64,000 nucleotides of DNA from Halichoerus grypus (lineage: Eukaryota; Chordata; Mammalia; Carnivora; Phocidae). This document shows, piece by piece, positions 12,080-24,480 of this stretch. The position numbers and the translations under genes were made by a program. The notes beneath the pieces are model-generated. The model worked only from the letters and a program-made list of their open reading frames with translations, made no database searches and was not told the DNA's origin. Positions within the stretch are counted from its first letter, which is position 1. Each line of letters starts with the position of its first letter. Location of the stretch: contig NC_135716.1 of NCBI RefSeq assembly GCF_964656455.1, forward strand, positions 80,502,484-80,566,483, written 5' to 3'.

Positions 12080-12180
12080 AGGAACAATTAGATTGTAAAG
12101 TGTTTGGAGGCATCTCACAGTGCATCTAACGTGTGCTTTACACATAATAGGTGCCCAATAACTAGTTATTAAATAAAGCT
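12080..12180 (+). mobile_element. L2 3'-end relic
   Basis: The tail shows the L2 ending, 'CACATAATAGGTGCCCAATAA', followed by an A/T-rich end. Confidence 0.6.
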
Positions 12181-12514
12181 GAGCTCTTTAAAGACTGAGT
12201 ATAGTCTCCTTCCTAGGAAGAAGCTGGAAAACAGGAACAGGGTAGAAGAACAGGGAGGAGGAATTCAGGAGAGAGAGGAAGAGGGAGGAGATGGAGAACT
12301 CATTGCCATTAAACAATTGCAGTCATTCCATGGAATTACTTTTGCATTGTGAGCACTCCTCCCGTCTCTTCTGTGTGGGTGCTTCTGATCTATCTCTAGC
12401 TTACCACATCACAGCATTTTCAAACTGAGAATAACGGAGCGATCAGGAGGGCTCTTGTACAAGAGGACTTATCCTCATTTATTTGTTAATTCTTTTCTCA
12501 ACAGAACTTTACAG
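12181..12514. other. Unique sequence with a purine-rich patch
   Basis: Purine-rich from about 12225 to 12300 and otherwise unremarkable. Confidence 0.35.
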
Positions 12515-12760
12515 GCACGTTTATTGAGTCAATCATCAATCAGTGTGTGCAGTGTAAAGGTGATTCTCAAGAAGCCATTATCTTCTTTGAAGAAACTCAC
12601 ATTCTGAAATGTGACATTAGGAAGAGAACACGGGCACAAACAGTGTAAAACAAAATGGTAAGCATTGTAATAAGAGTTAGTGAGCACCACAGCCCAGAAA
12701 AAGGTGTATGTAATTCTCTAAAAACCAAGGAGGACCTCATACAGCCGGTGATATCTGAGC
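12515..12760. mobile_element. Ancient mammalian-wide interspersed repeat, probably L2-related
   Basis: A decayed match to the 'TTTATTGAG ... CTCACATTCTG ... GGAGGACC' order also seen at 18040, 23200 and 30650. The family name and orientation are not certain. Confidence 0.35.
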
Positions 12761-13755
12761 ATCCTTGGCAATTCGGGGAGAGTGAATAAATCATTTGGTG
12801 GTACTCCTGGGAATTCAGCTCACTCAGATGTCTAGACTGAGACAAAGATCATTAAGTAGGTCTGACTTCTAAGCCACTTCTCTGTTTATTTGTTAATTAG
12901 ATTACTAAGATTCCACTGCCTGTGTCTGATAGTTTGAGCTAACGCACACTTACACTTTGGTATCATTCAGGAATTATATCAGGAGGAGATGGGATTTGAT
13001 TTTCTCTAAGTAGAAAATACTCAGCACAGGCAAGCAATAGTGATCCTAGTTCTAAAGCAATCCCGAGGGAGTGGGTACAGTTCCTATCCAGAGGGGGCAA
13101 TGCAGAAGCTGGGCCAGGTTAGAGAGACAGTGCGTTGAGCGAGCACAACATCCCTAGTGTGACAGACACAGGGATGAAGGCACATGCCCTGGGTCCCTGA
13201 TCTTCCATATCCATGCCCGGGGTCCCTGAACTTCAAAGAAACCAAGACAGAGGTTTCAACCATCCTCTTCCTTTAACCTTCCATTGCCTGAGGCTCACTC
13301 CTTCCCTTAAACAGACTTACAGTATATCCCTTCCTTAAGTCATCCCCAATGACAACCCTGGTTTACTAAACTCCAGCTCCACCACACAGTGATGAAAAAG
13401 AGTGAACTCTCCAGTCTGCCCAGAGGCCAGGGAAAGTTAGTGTTGCATCATGGGACTTCACAAGGGCCATCCAAAAGGGACTTTCTCAATCCAATTAGCT
13501 TTAAAACAATAAACACGTGAACCTGGTTACTGATTAATTTCTGCCCTACCCCCTCTTCCCCTGCCCTAGACAACATGGCTGTCTATACAATTAGAAGGAT
13601 ATATTCCCATTTTAATATGAAAATAAATTAGTGATATAAGTATAGAGAAGTAGTAGCACAAATGTCATGCCTTAGACACACTGGCTATTAAAAAAAGAAA
13701 AACCTGTAAATGAAAGTGAGGCTCAGTAAAGCACAGCCCTGAAGTCTTGGCTCAG
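12761..13755. other. Unique sequence, nothing recognised
   Basis: No exon or repeat family was identified. It includes one copy of a 21-bp word (13231-13251) that recurs at 14281-14301. Confidence 0.35.
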
Positions 13756-13804
13756 AAAGCAAAGGGGGAAAAGAAAAGAAAGAAAGCAAGAAAGAAAGAA
13801 AAAG
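13756..13804. repeat. (GAAA)n-like purine microsatellite
   Basis: Imperfect GAAA/GAAAA units. Confidence 0.8.
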
Positions 13805-14716
13805 ACTGGCGGGTGGGGGAGTTTCCTGAAGCCATGAGTAACATCTGGCAGAAAGCATCTTATACAGTCCTTTTATGGTTTCCATCCACATGACATCACA
13901 ATCTATGAATTTTGCTGTGATTGGATTTGAATGAACTTGTAGATTCAAAGCAAAACCCACTTGAAACAAGCTCCACAAAGCAGCTCTATCTTCCCAGCAG
14001 CAGTTCAGTACATTTCCTCACTGCCCTTTTCTGTTCTGGGCTGTAAAGGAGACTGAAAAGCCTGCCTGGGACAAACACAACCAAGTCCAAACCACACACA
14101 CACACACACACCCTGAGACACAGTGGTTGTGCCTGGAAGAGTCCCAGGCACTTCTAATTCTGCCATAGAGAAATCTGCTCCTTTCTTTTTCTTTTTCTTT
14201 CTTCTTATTCCTGTTGTCTTAATTCTGCCCAGTAGGGGTAAGGAGGAAGATTTAGACCAGCCACGTAAACATGCTTTGGGCTTCAAAGAAACCAAGACAG
14301 AAGAAATGAAAACCACACAGTAGTCCTAATATGACAGTTAACGTATTATATATACATATTCCAAACATTTCTTCTTTTTTTGTGGAATTTATTTTCTAAA
14401 GAGATGAGGGTGATATGTGTAAGGATCAGACATATTTACCCATAGCAAGTGTTTTAAACAGTGAAAAGCAACGCCCAATATGCCTATGGATGTACAAGAT
14501 CATTGCAAAACAATTTAGTTAACCATAAAAAAAAAAAAAAAGCCAGATGTGCCACAATGTGAATACCTATATAGACAAAATAGCCATTATATTTATTTAC
14601 TATGCATTTTAATATGCATATAATCCTTGGTCCCTCCCTACCCCATGCAGACTCAGACTGGTATGCTAAAATGCCCTCTATCTCTGAATACCCTGGAAAA
14701 GCCAAGAACTCCAAAC
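13805..14716. other. Unique sequence with short simple repeats
   Basis: Holds a (CA)n run at 14093-14111, a T/C-rich run at about 14180-14210 and an A16-type run near 14527. No exon was recognised. Confidence 0.4.
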
Positions 14717-14724
14717 TTTGAACA

Positions 14725-14934
14725 CAATAGTTCTCAATTGTAATTTATCCACCAAAGGATATTTAGCAATGTCTAGAAACACTTTAGTTGTCATGATTGG
14801 GGTCCTACTGGCATCTAGTGGGTGGAGACCAAAGATGCTGCTTAAACTTCCTACAGTGCACAGGACAGCCCCCTCCCCCTCAATACAGAATGACTTTTTC
14901 CAAAATGTCAGTAGTGCCACAGTGAGAAACCCTG
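14725..14934 (+). mobile_element. MER20 (hAT-Charlie non-autonomous DNA transposon)
   Basis: Order matches the MER20 consensus as I remember it: 'TTCTCAATTG', 'TTTAGCAATGTCTAGAAACA', 'TACTGGCATCTAGTGGGT', 'ACAGTGCACAGGACAGCCCC', ending GAGAAACCCTG. A decayed 8-bp target duplication is visible: 14717-14724 against 14935-14942, with 6 of 8 bases matching. Nearly full length. Confidence 0.9.
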
Positions 14935-14942
14935 ATTTAACA

Positions 14943-15579
14943 CATAAGCCTACCTCTTTCCCCTCCCAGGAAAGTATCTCCACAAAACTCCCATAGTGTT
15001 CTCTGACTTCATAGCTACCAAGGCAAGAGCCAGCATGAAATCCACAGCAGCCTGGCCAAAAATCCTAGCAATCAGGTCTTCTAACCAAAACTAGAAGTTA
15101 GTGTACACTACACAAGGCATGAGTGATGGCCCAAACCCCTTGCAAAGATAAACCAAAATAAAAATCAGTTACCCTCAGACCACGGTCACCTTCTGCCAAG
15201 TAGTTAGTGAGAATTATGGGCATATGATTTCAAGAAAAATATTTTATCTTGGTGAGCTTTATAAAGAAAAAACAAAGGCTAGCATTTTATCCATTATGCA
15301 GTAGCACTATTCATTTGTGGTCTGTATTTGATTGCTTTGAGTAAGATGCAGAGACTTCAGAATTGATGTCAGAATAAATGACAGCTGTTGAAAATGGAAA
15401 CTGTCAGGGTTTTGCTCATAGAATCCAAGCCTTTCCCTGGCCTTAGGCTTGCAAAAGCCTGGGTCAAAAGGGGAAGCCCTACTCAAAAGGGGGCAAAGTT
15501 CCAATCCTCAGTTTCCTCCTGCATTGTAGGCTTTGTTGTGAGCTTTGGACGAGTACTGTGTGTAAGAGGGAAACCAGCA
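14943..15579. other. Unique sequence, nothing recognised
   Basis: No repeat or exon was identified. Confidence 0.35.
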
Positions 15580-15660
15580 GTCTAGCTGCCTAATTGTGTG
15601 ACTTTGAGTAGATCACTTCACTTCTCGAAACTCACTTTTCCCACTTGGAAGATAGGCTTT
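15580..15660 (+). mobile_element. MIR fragment
   Basis: 'TGTGTGACTTTGAGTAGATCACTTCACTTCTC' followed by a 'TTTTCCCACTTGGAAGATAGG' block is the sense MIR core. Confidence 0.75.
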
Positions 15661-15689
15661 ACTACTAAAGCAACAGTTGACAGTGACCA

Positions 15690-15875
15690 AACATTTACTG
15701 TGTGGTGAGCATTGCCTAGGTGGCTTTCTTATGCCAGATCTAACTTACATCCCACTGCAGCCCTCTCATGTTACAGATGAGGCAACTGAGGCCTAGAGTG
15801 ATTAAGTAACTGCCTCAGATCACAGAGATGGGAGAAGTATGATTTCAATCCAGGCCATCTGTCTTTTAAAGATTA
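15690..15875 (-). mobile_element. MIR
   Basis: Antisense MIR: 'ACATTTACTGTGTGG', then 'TTACAGATGAGGCAACTGAGG', then 'GTGATTAAGTAACTGCC' and 'AATCCAGGCCATCTG'. Confidence 0.85.
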
Positions 15876-16419
15876 TGCACTACAGTAAGTAGGTTTCTGA
15901 GAGAAGGAAATGAGATGATGCTCACATTATCCCTCAGAGTAGTTGTCAATGAGTGGCAGTGATACTAGTATTAAATCAATGAGTTTGCTTTCTGTTTCCC
16001 TTCTCCATAAACATCACTGAGTGGGCTGAGGGAAGCTGGGACCTATATTTATATCCTAGGAGAAAATGGTGGTGCTGTACCTCAAATCCACTGTTGAATC
16101 AGGATGTTGTGCTCCTTGAAATTGTGCATTTGGCCTGGGGTTTGTGAAACTCTGATAGACCAGAACCTGACAAGGAGAGGCTATTAAAGTTCAGTCTGTC
16201 TTGTCGAGAAATGCTCAGTGTCATTCTAACTGGAGAAGTGAGAGTTCTTCTTCAACATTGCTCTGACATTTTAGGTCCAAAGAGACCTAAATTCTGCCAT
16301 TCTCAGATGCAGGGCATGTTTTTATCCCTCTGAAGTATAGTCACAGAGTTGTGCCTTATTTAATTTTATACCTTACAACCTATGTTGTTTTGAGTAACAG
16401 GAGCCGAGAGATACAAGAT
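15876..16419. other. Unique sequence, nothing recognised
   Basis: No exon or repeat was identified. Confidence 0.35.
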
Positions 16420-16515
16420 CCAAATTCATCTCCCACTAAATTGACCTTGGAAGTGAGACTCCTCATCTGTAAAACATGGGTACCTCATAGGTTCTTGCGA
16501 CAATTGACTCAGAGG
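16420..16515 (+). mobile_element. MIR fragment
   Basis: 'TTGGAAGTGAGACTCCTCATCTGTAAAACATGGGTACCTCATAGG' parallels the sense MIR core and 3' half. Confidence 0.65.
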
Positions 16516-16589
16516 TGAGGATGTCTTTGAGTAAAAATTCAAAGAATGAATCCCATGGGAGACACCCAGTGTTCCAAGTTCTCTCCACC

Positions 16590-16725
16590 CAACATCTCAT
16601 GTGACTGTGCAGTTGCCCTCGCAGAACAGCCACAGACAGGTCGTGTTCCCCAGTTCAGGAATATAGAAACCAAGCCCCCTCCCAAAAGTTAGATCACTGC
16701 CCATGATGACACAAGTAGGAGACAA
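16590..16725 (-). mobile_element. MIR fragment, weak
   Basis: Antisense MIR-like order: 'CATCTCATGTGACTGTGCAG', 'CAGGAATATAGAAACCAAG', then 'TTAGATCACTGCCCATGATGACACAAG'. Confidence 0.5.
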
Positions 16726-17352
16726 CCCATGGGTAAATTATCTACACTAAGTCAGCACCATCATTCCAATCCAAGCTAATACATGACTTACCCCTGGCAT
16801 CACCTCCAACACACTTGTGTTTTCAACTTTGCTTTGTTACCAATGCCTAGAGTGTAATAATACACATTTTTAATGCTCTCAACACCTGCAGATGAATCTT
16901 ACAAAATCTGCAAGTACAGTATTAGGTAATGCAGTAGAGGTGGACATCCAAAACATCCTGTTCTTTATGTAATATTTCTCTTTGTTTTCTCACACAAAAG
17001 CAGTTAAAAATAAGAACAGCTGTGTTAGGCACACATAGCCTTGTTTACAACACTAAAATTTGTCAGTCTTTTTTGGTAACTCAGCCATATTCCAGATATA
17101 ATTGTCTATAGACAAGAACTAATCTCTGGGATATATCTAAGTAATTTAGTAAAGTCCAAGTATTACAAAACCTTAAATATTAAAAGAAGTATATTCATAT
17201 GGGAATTCAAAGGCAACAACATACTTTCTCTTCAAGACAAAATGAACACTGTCAACAAAATCAACAGCAATGGAAAAATAACAAAATGACCACCAGAGAA
17301 GTGAAGCTTACTTTTTCAAGTGCCTCCAGCTATAAAGTAACAATACGTGATT
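16726..17352. other. AT-rich unique sequence, nothing recognised
   Basis: No exon, repeat family or RNA was recognised. Confidence 0.35.
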
Positions 17353-17369
17353 AAAGTACTTCTATAGGC

Positions 17370-17549
17370 TGGGGCATCTGGGCGGCTCAGTCAGTTAAGC
17401 ATTGGACTCTTGATTTCAGCTCAGGTCATGATCTCAAGGTTGTGAGGTAGGGCTCCGCACTCAGTGGGGAGTCTGCTGGAGATTCTCTCTCTCTCTGTCC
17501 CTCCACCCACCTTCTCTCTCTTTCTCTAAAATAAATAAATAATTTTTTA
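17370..17549 (+). mobile_element. SINEC copy
   Basis: Head like GGGGCATCTGGGCGGCTCAG, CT-rich body and AATAAA tail. An exact 17-bp target duplication, AAAGTACTTCTATAGGC, lies at 17353-17369 and 17550-17566. Confidence 0.97.
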
Positions 17550-17566
17550 AAAGTACTTCTATAGGC

Positions 17567-18039
17567 CTTAAATGTATGTTCCAGTGAACCATCTATTTTC
17601 CCCTTTGTTTACTGCAGGATTCTGGAGGACTCTGGGTCATAAGTAGAAGTTCTCTGACTGTCTTACGTGTTCACGGAACCCTATGCTGACTTCTCTCCCT
17701 GGTCTGGCAGAAAACTGTCACATCAGTGTCTACCTCCAACATCGTTCATATTTACTTCTCTGATATAGACTAGAAAATGAGATAACTCGGTTTAAGACTT
17801 TTATGCTACTAGAAGTCAGTGTAGCCCGCTATCAAGATTGAAAGAGTGGAGTACTAGTTTCATGTGTAAGGAGTTTTTTCTTGATACTTCAGACATAAGT
17901 GCTTTTTCATTTCTGCGTTCAAAGACATTTTCCAGAGGATTCATGTTGCTGAAATTTAGACTTCTAGGTAATTGATGTATTGCTGCATTTCACATCTGTG
18001 TATCTAATGATCATCATAAGTCACTTTAAAAACTTCAGC
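17567..18039. other. Unique sequence, nothing recognised
   Basis: No exon or repeat was identified. Confidence 0.35.
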
Positions 18040-18340
18040 AAACATTTATGGAGTGCCTACTTTGGACAAGGTAGCATTCTAGGTATTGAATAAGATGAGG
18101 AAATCTCTCTTACATTATGGGACAGAGTTTGCCCTCTAGTAGGAGGGGCAAATAGACAATAAACAAGTAAACACACCTCACAGATTGTATGATGGTAGGA
18201 GAACTAAAAAGGACATACATAGGAAGATATAATAGAGTCCTTGGCTCAGTAGCGATGAGGCCTCCAGCCTTTGAGCTGAGCCCTGAATAATACTGGAGCT
18301 TCACAACGATGAGCAGGGGTTGTGCAGCTCTCTGTGCTGT
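18040..18340. mobile_element. Ancient mammalian-wide interspersed repeat, probably L2-related
   Basis: Opens with 'AACATTTATGGAGTGCCTAC', followed by 'TTTGCCCTCTAGTAGGAGGGGCAAATAGACAATAAACAAG' and a 'GAGCTGAGCCCTGAAT' block. This is the same internal order as the copies at 23200 and 30650. Family name and direction are not assigned. Confidence 0.55.
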
Positions 18341-19169
18341 ACCCAAGCCTTTGTTCAGAAAGCGCTTCGTTAGCACCAACTATGTGCCTTGCACTGTCAG
18401 TCCCTTCCTCCAGTGGGCCAGCCACTCCTCCCTCTGCTCCCCTCCCAGGACTGAGGTTGAGCAAGAATGTCCTATAGGTGGGATTGTGCCTTGGGAGGGG
18501 GCCAGCACCCACACGAAGGAGGCTGCATGAGGGTCAACGCTCTGGTCACTGTGAACTCTTTCCCCAGCCAAGATGAAATCTTCATGCACTGTGACAGCAC
18601 ATACACCCTCTTTATTAGTTGCAAAGAATATTAGTCAGACCATCTCCGGACAAACTGCATGTGCCACATTTAACAGGGAAGCATGCTTCCAGGGTGAATG
18701 CACCAAGATGTTACTCACTACAATGTAACAGGAACCAAGGGCTGTGTCTGCATTTACGTCTCAAGGTTAAAAGCCAAGAGTGAATCCTCCTCTTCATTCT
18801 AGCATTTCTAGGCCTCAAGAAGGAAAGCTGAAGGAACAGAAGCAGCACAGTGTGCCCACCTCTCCCTGTCCTTGACCCTCAGGTCCTCCCTTAGTTCCCA
18901 AGGAAGTTCCCAGCTACACTGTCAGCATTAACACCCGCTTGACCTCAGCCCAGTATGTTGCCACCAAACAGGAATCTCCCCAGCAAAGCCTTCAAATGGG
19001 TCCCGAGGACCACATCTGGCCTCAAAACGTTAACAAGGAAGTCAGAGCTGGAAGGGTCATCAGCTGGCTACATGGGTCCTGCCTCCCCAGCCCTGCTGGA
19101 TGTCCCTGAGGCTCTAAGACCAAGCACTCGGCAGACCAAAACCCCAAGCACTGAGAAGGAAGGAACATT
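18341..19169. other. Unique sequence, nothing recognised
   Basis: Overlapping frames of 60-103 aa show no domain and no supporting splice pattern. Confidence 0.35.
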
Positions 19170-19345
19170 TACAAGATACTTGTTATATATTAAAGTGTGT
19201 TTCATATCTGTTTCATTTTCAGAGCAATTTTGTGAGGTCAGTACTATTATCCCCATTTTTAGATGAGCACCCTGAGAGGTTGACTCACTGTGACAGATCA
19301 CGGATTTAACATCTAGTCTGTCCCTTGCCAAGGTCCAAAGCCCAG
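19170..19345 (-). mobile_element. MIR
   Basis: Antisense MIR: 'AGTACTATTATCCCCATTTTTAGATGAG', then 'CCTGAGAGGTTGACTCACTGTGACAGATCACGG'. Confidence 0.8.
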
Positions 19346-21620
19346 GCTCTTACCAAAATGCCATACTGTGTCCTGCCGGGCCCCCAGTAGCTAGGACGTG
19401 AACTGCAGATTAGGGCTAATATTCACAGTGCCCGGGGTAAGCCCTGGCTTTCCAAGCATGCCTTTTCATGGCCAGCCCAACTTGCCCACCGTCCAGCCCA
19501 CTCTGTAGGACAGGCCAGTCTGGGGCTTGCTGAAACCTGCCCTGTCTAAGGCTGAGCTCAGAGCTCAGCCCACTAAACCCTCCCCAATCTTGAGATGGAG
19601 GGGCTTTGGCATTGTGCCCTGTGCATTTCTAACGCCCGCAGCTTCTTTTATACACGAGAAGATGAAGGCTGAAATAGGTGAAATGATTAGCCTACACTAG
19701 CAGCAGAGGTGCCCTGGGGCCAAGTCCCCACTCCCTAGCATCCTATGCAATGTACCTGATGCATCTGACCTTGCAGGGCTCCTCCCAAAACTGCACCTGC
19801 AATGTTATAATGTCGCAGGGCTTTCCTAATGACACACTGTGTTTCCATAAATGTTGTAAGGACAGCTTCCTGAAAATACTGACCACCCTATCCATGGAGG
19901 CATTGATGTATGTGTATACATACAAGCTTGTCATTTGCTCTTGACAGCAGCCTGAGCATAAAGAGAGTGTAAAGCCAGGCATAAACCTATGTCATAGAAT
20001 GTATGCAGAATGTCTGTTTTGTTGAAGGTAATTAGGTATAAAGAGTATCATGCAATCAGAATCAGACTTCTTATCACCAACACCTTTTGGAAACAAAATC
20101 TTTGTCCACTAATCTTTATTGTATAGTGTTAGGTAACAAACACACAGAAATCAAGACCTTAGAGAAAAATTCTAAAGGACTACATTATAGGCAAACCTTA
20201 TTTTGTCCATATAGGCTACATGAGGAACAACACAAAGAGGGGGAGTTGGGGCTTTCCTTTCCTTGCTGAAATACTATGTGACTTCAGGTAAATTCTTTTA
20301 GTTTTTAACTTGCCACATTTAAAATAAAATCGTAATCATATTGCTTCTTACCTGCATTTTAGGAAACTAGAGATGAAGAGTTGAAATAAGTGAGCAGCAT
20401 ATAAAAACTTTTCCTAGGTACAATATTGTTGTTGTTGTTTTGGTTCAAAATGGTACTTCTGAGCAATTTTAGATTGCAGTAAAAGAAGAACAGCTCAGAA
20501 AATACTTGGAAGTTATGCACTAATTGTCACCTTTTGGGAGAGAGAGGTAATATCTTTAAAAGTGCAACAGAGGACATGCTTGTTTACAACTAGCTCGATG
20601 GAGAATCCGATCCTTTCATCACTGATTGAGAACATGTATGCAGAATTTGAGGCCTCGAATTATATTAAAGCATACTTCATTTTCGAGAACCATGAAATGA
20701 AAACATTTAATGTGGAGGAAATTGCATCATGAGTTACTAAAGGAGGCTCTTCCACTATTCGCATGCTACAGGTTGGTAGCCATCAGATGCGGGAGCTCTG
20801 CAACTCAGGAATTGGCGTTTCCTATGTTCCTCCAATCTTCATATGGAAGGCTGACATCTGGCCAAAATAAATATGGGATAAAGAGGGCTCAGCACTCTCA
20901 TTAACTCTGGTGTTTTCCTTTAATGGGACTTGAGGACGGAGCTCTGCTGCTAGGATGTCCTCTCTCATTTTCCTTTCATCTCTATCTCTTGCATGCTCTT
21001 CGTCTTTCATTTATATCATGATGTTATTCTCCCACGAAGCTCAGGCTCTCTGTCTTCCATGAGGGCTGTGGAACTGCGGAGAACAATCTTTGTAATGTCC
21101 AAGCAGAAAATACAGTTCACATTTTCCAACATTTCCCAAACCTATCGCGAGTAAGTGCACACATCCAACAGAGATAATTCTGAAACTGGGTGTCCCAGGA
21201 CAGGTGGAAAGGTGCATTTTTAAGCAGTGTACAAAGTAAAACTTTTCCTTCATGTATTCATGACATTTCTTTTTAAAAATTAATTGGATTATTTAACAGG
21301 TGGAGAGGAGATGAAGGGGAATCAAATCTGACTTTATACTTTTTAATTAAGAAAAACAACTTCTGCTCTACTCCCTTAACAGAACTTTAAACTCTTACTC
21401 AGCTGGTGTTTTTCTCCTCCAACAACACGGAAAAGATCCAATTGCTCTCTTGTCAAAATGACTTAAAATGTGTTTGCCTACAGATGAACTCCAGGGAAAA
21501 AACAGTAACAGAAAAGAAGAAGGGAAATGTGTTCATATTGATTTTTCTGTAGAAGCAAAAATAACGACTTTTCTCCTTCCTGGGATCTTGTGCTTTCTAA
21601 GTACCAAGTGATTGGAAGGG
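19346..21620. other. Unique sequence with one weak MIR-like patch
   Basis: About 19630-19740 shows a weak antisense MIR pattern ('ACACGAGAAGATGAAGGCTGAAATAGG'). The rest, about 2 kb, holds no repeat or exon I recognise. The block at 20520-20720 has few repeats and scattered CpGs and could be conserved non-coding DNA, but only an alignment would show it. Confidence 0.35.
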
Positions 21621-21669
21621 TTTTTTTGTTTTTGTTTTTGTTTTTGTTTTTGTTTTTGTTTTTGTTTTT
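21621..21669. repeat. (GTTTTT)n microsatellite
   Basis: About eight GTTTTT units in a row. Confidence 0.95.
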
Positions 21670-23199
21670 ATCAGGCAGAGGGATCACTGGAGCCTTATTA
21701 GCCTGCACAAATTAACAGTCTGCCAGATTCCTTAACGAATCGAGGAACTCCATTGTGCAAACTCCTTTCCCAAGGCACAGATTTTCTCTGAATCAAATGG
21801 TCTGACATGCCTCACAGACAAAGGCCTTGGACGCTGGACAGCTTTCATGTTTCACCTGGGACCCGCTCTCTGAAACCAGGTCACTCTGAGAAGCCACAGG
21901 GTATCTTGTAAACAGTGCGCCGACCACTTGTGGCCTGATACAGAACAGAAGCACAATTCAAGGGAACTCCTGAGGAATTTCTTCTGCTCTGTTGGAGGCT
22001 GACTGGCCATGTGACCTTCTGGAAAGAGAACAAAAGGACGCTCCTTTCTGAAGACGGCGGAAATGTCTTTCTTTGAAAGGCGTTCGTTCTTCAGGTGCTG
22101 CCTGGCCTCAGTTGGTCTTTGGCTGCAGACACCCCCCAAGCAGAGTCTGGCTGGGTGAGGGTTTCACACAGGTACTGCTGCTGCCCCCAGGGCTTTCTCA
22201 GGGCCAGAAAGTCGGTGTGCAGAAAAGGCAACAGTTGAAAATCCGGGAAGCAAGTGAAAGACACTACCCACTTTGAAATACTGTGAAACTCTTCAGAGTC
22301 TAGCTTATGTTTTCTAGTACAAACGTTTCTGTATAAAATAGATGCTACAAAAAAGCTTCTCTTCTATAAATAGAGCAGCTCTGCAAGAATACACATAGAG
22401 AGCAAAAAAGTAAGGATCTGTGTTAAGTTTCTTAGTAAATGCACGTGCTCTGTGTGGGCAAGCATTTCAGGGTGTCTGTTACTAAGGTATTTGTGGAGAT
22501 TTCCATGTGAAACTCAGGCTAAATCTGCTGACCCTGTACCCAGGCAATTGCTCCCACTGGGGAGAAGGGAAACTTGAAAAGTGAGATGCTCACTTTGTTT
22601 GTCAAGGAAATGATGTTATATCCTAAGCATCACACTTTCTTAGTTACTTGGCTAAGTCACAGAAATGAAGTGAAGGTGTGGGCTGGTATGAATTCGGAAT
22701 GCTTCTCTCTTTTCTTTCTTTCTCTATTCTTTCCTTTTTTAACCTTAAGATGATTCCACATCTGCATAATACAAAGCAAAAAAGACACAATCTGATTGAC
22801 GTAGAGATTCTTCTGGTGAAGCAAACCAGATTGAGTAACAACCCAGAGAGACATGAGAGGACAGCTGCTTTGCTTTTTAAGTAATTCAAGACAGATATGA
22901 TAAATAAATTCTGTAGATATTATGTGTAAAAAATTAAAAGAAAAATTATTTGTCTCCTCTGTAAAAAAAAAAAATTTTAAAGGAAATAAGAAAATAAGAA
23001 GAATCCTGACTGGCATGATGGAAAGCTTGGAGCCTGGGATTGGCCAGAGGCTCACAAGGAGGCTCCGAAGAGCAGAGCACTCCCCAGACCACTGGCCACT
23101 CCTGTGTACCTGGACCCCCAGAGTGACAGCTCAGTGGGGAGCTGACTTCCTTACCCATGTTAGGAAACCAGACATGCCATTTCATTCACACAGTGAATC
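21670..23199. other. Unique sequence, nothing recognised
   Basis: Frames up to 132 aa (22657-23055, minus strand) are rich in Phe, Leu and Lys from AT-rich DNA and show no domain. Confidence 0.35.
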
Positions 23200-23690
23200 A
23201 TATATATCAGTATATGCTCAATATTTTTCTCTGTTCTGGACATACTACAGTGACTAAGACAAAAAAAAAGTCTCTCCTCTCACGGGCCTTACAGTCTTAT
23301 GGGGGAAAATGGACATAGATAGTATGTTAATAAACAAATAAGAATATCAGATGGAAGTGTTACAAAGTGAAGTAAACAGACCCTTGTGATAGAGTGGTAT
23401 AGGAAAGCTACTTTAAAGGGGCTTGTCAGGGACAACCTCTGTGGCGGGGGCGGGGGGGGGGGAGGACATTGGAAATGAGATCAGAATGGAAAGGAGCCAA
23501 TCTGGCCAAGCTAAGAGGAGCTTACTCCATGCAGCAAGGACAGCTGGTGCGAAGGCCCTGAGGTGGGAAAGGAACAGAAAGCAGCCAGCTTAGGCAGCTG
23601 TTTGTGAGAGCAGGGAAAAGCCCAGAGGGATGGGATGCAGGAGGAAGGTGGAATCCAGTGAAGGGTGTGGACGGTGCTCCAGGGGAGGAG
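23200..23690. mobile_element. Ancient mammalian-wide interspersed repeat, probably L2-related, longest copy
   Basis: Follows the same order as the copies at 18040 and 30650: 'CGGGCCTTACAGTCTTATGGGGG', 'TAATAAACAAATAAG', 'GGGACAACCTCTGTGG', 'GCGAAGGCCCTGAGG', then 'CAGGGAAAAGCCCAGAGGG'. It contains a G-rich patch at 23444-23464. Family assignment is tentative. Confidence 0.6.
23444..23464. repeat. G-rich tract (G5-C-G11)
   Basis: A run of five G, one C, then eleven G. A candidate G-quadruplex and length-variable site. Confidence 0.9.
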
Positions 23691-24480
23691 CTTCGTGGGA
23701 AATGCTGTCCCTTCTTTCCTGACTCTACCTCTCTTGAGCACCTGTCATCTACTAATCACTTAGCAGGGGACCATAGGAGAATGCCATGACCAGGATGATG
23801 GCAAGGTCATCTTAGACATCAGAACCATTCCAGAGTCACTCTCCCACCTTTGACAGGACCCTCGATGTCTCCCAGAAATGACTTACAGCACCCCAGGCTG
23901 CCCCTCTCCCCCTCCTCAGGGTGACAATCCTCCCCTGCATGCACCCCTAGTTCCCATGATGCTCCAGGTCCAGCAGGTGCCTGTTCCTCTCTCCTTCACC
24001 ACCAACCTCAGGGGTCTGTGTCCTTCCTCACTCCCTCCTGTGCTGAGGGGGATGTGCCTAGTTCTCCCTTCCAAGCTAATCCTTTTCCTCCTTCCTACCT
24101 TGCAATCTCTGCCTTTAACACACACACAAGCGAAAGAGAGCAAAGATTTTGGGGAGCCTTCCACATGTCTGGCAGTGTGCTCTCTATAAATCCTCCTACA
24201 GACAGAGAACCAAGTCCAGAAACAGTAAATTGGTCCAAGTGCTTTGCCATTCTGCTTTAGAGCTCACTTGTGTGAGGGGGACACCATGGGGCTCAGCTCC
24301 CCCAACTCTGAGTTCTGTCTCTCCATTTCCTTGCAGTGCTTCTGGCAACTATTGGAAAATGCTTGCAACAACTTATTGTCTTACTAAGGCTTCCAGAAAT
24401 TGCCACTTCAAGACTCTTTCAAAGGCCCTGAAACAAAAAATACATTATATGTTAATTAAAAAAAAAAAAAACTCTTTCGA
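23691..24480. other. Unique sequence, nothing recognised
   Basis: CT-rich in places. No exon or repeat was identified with confidence. Confidence 0.35.
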
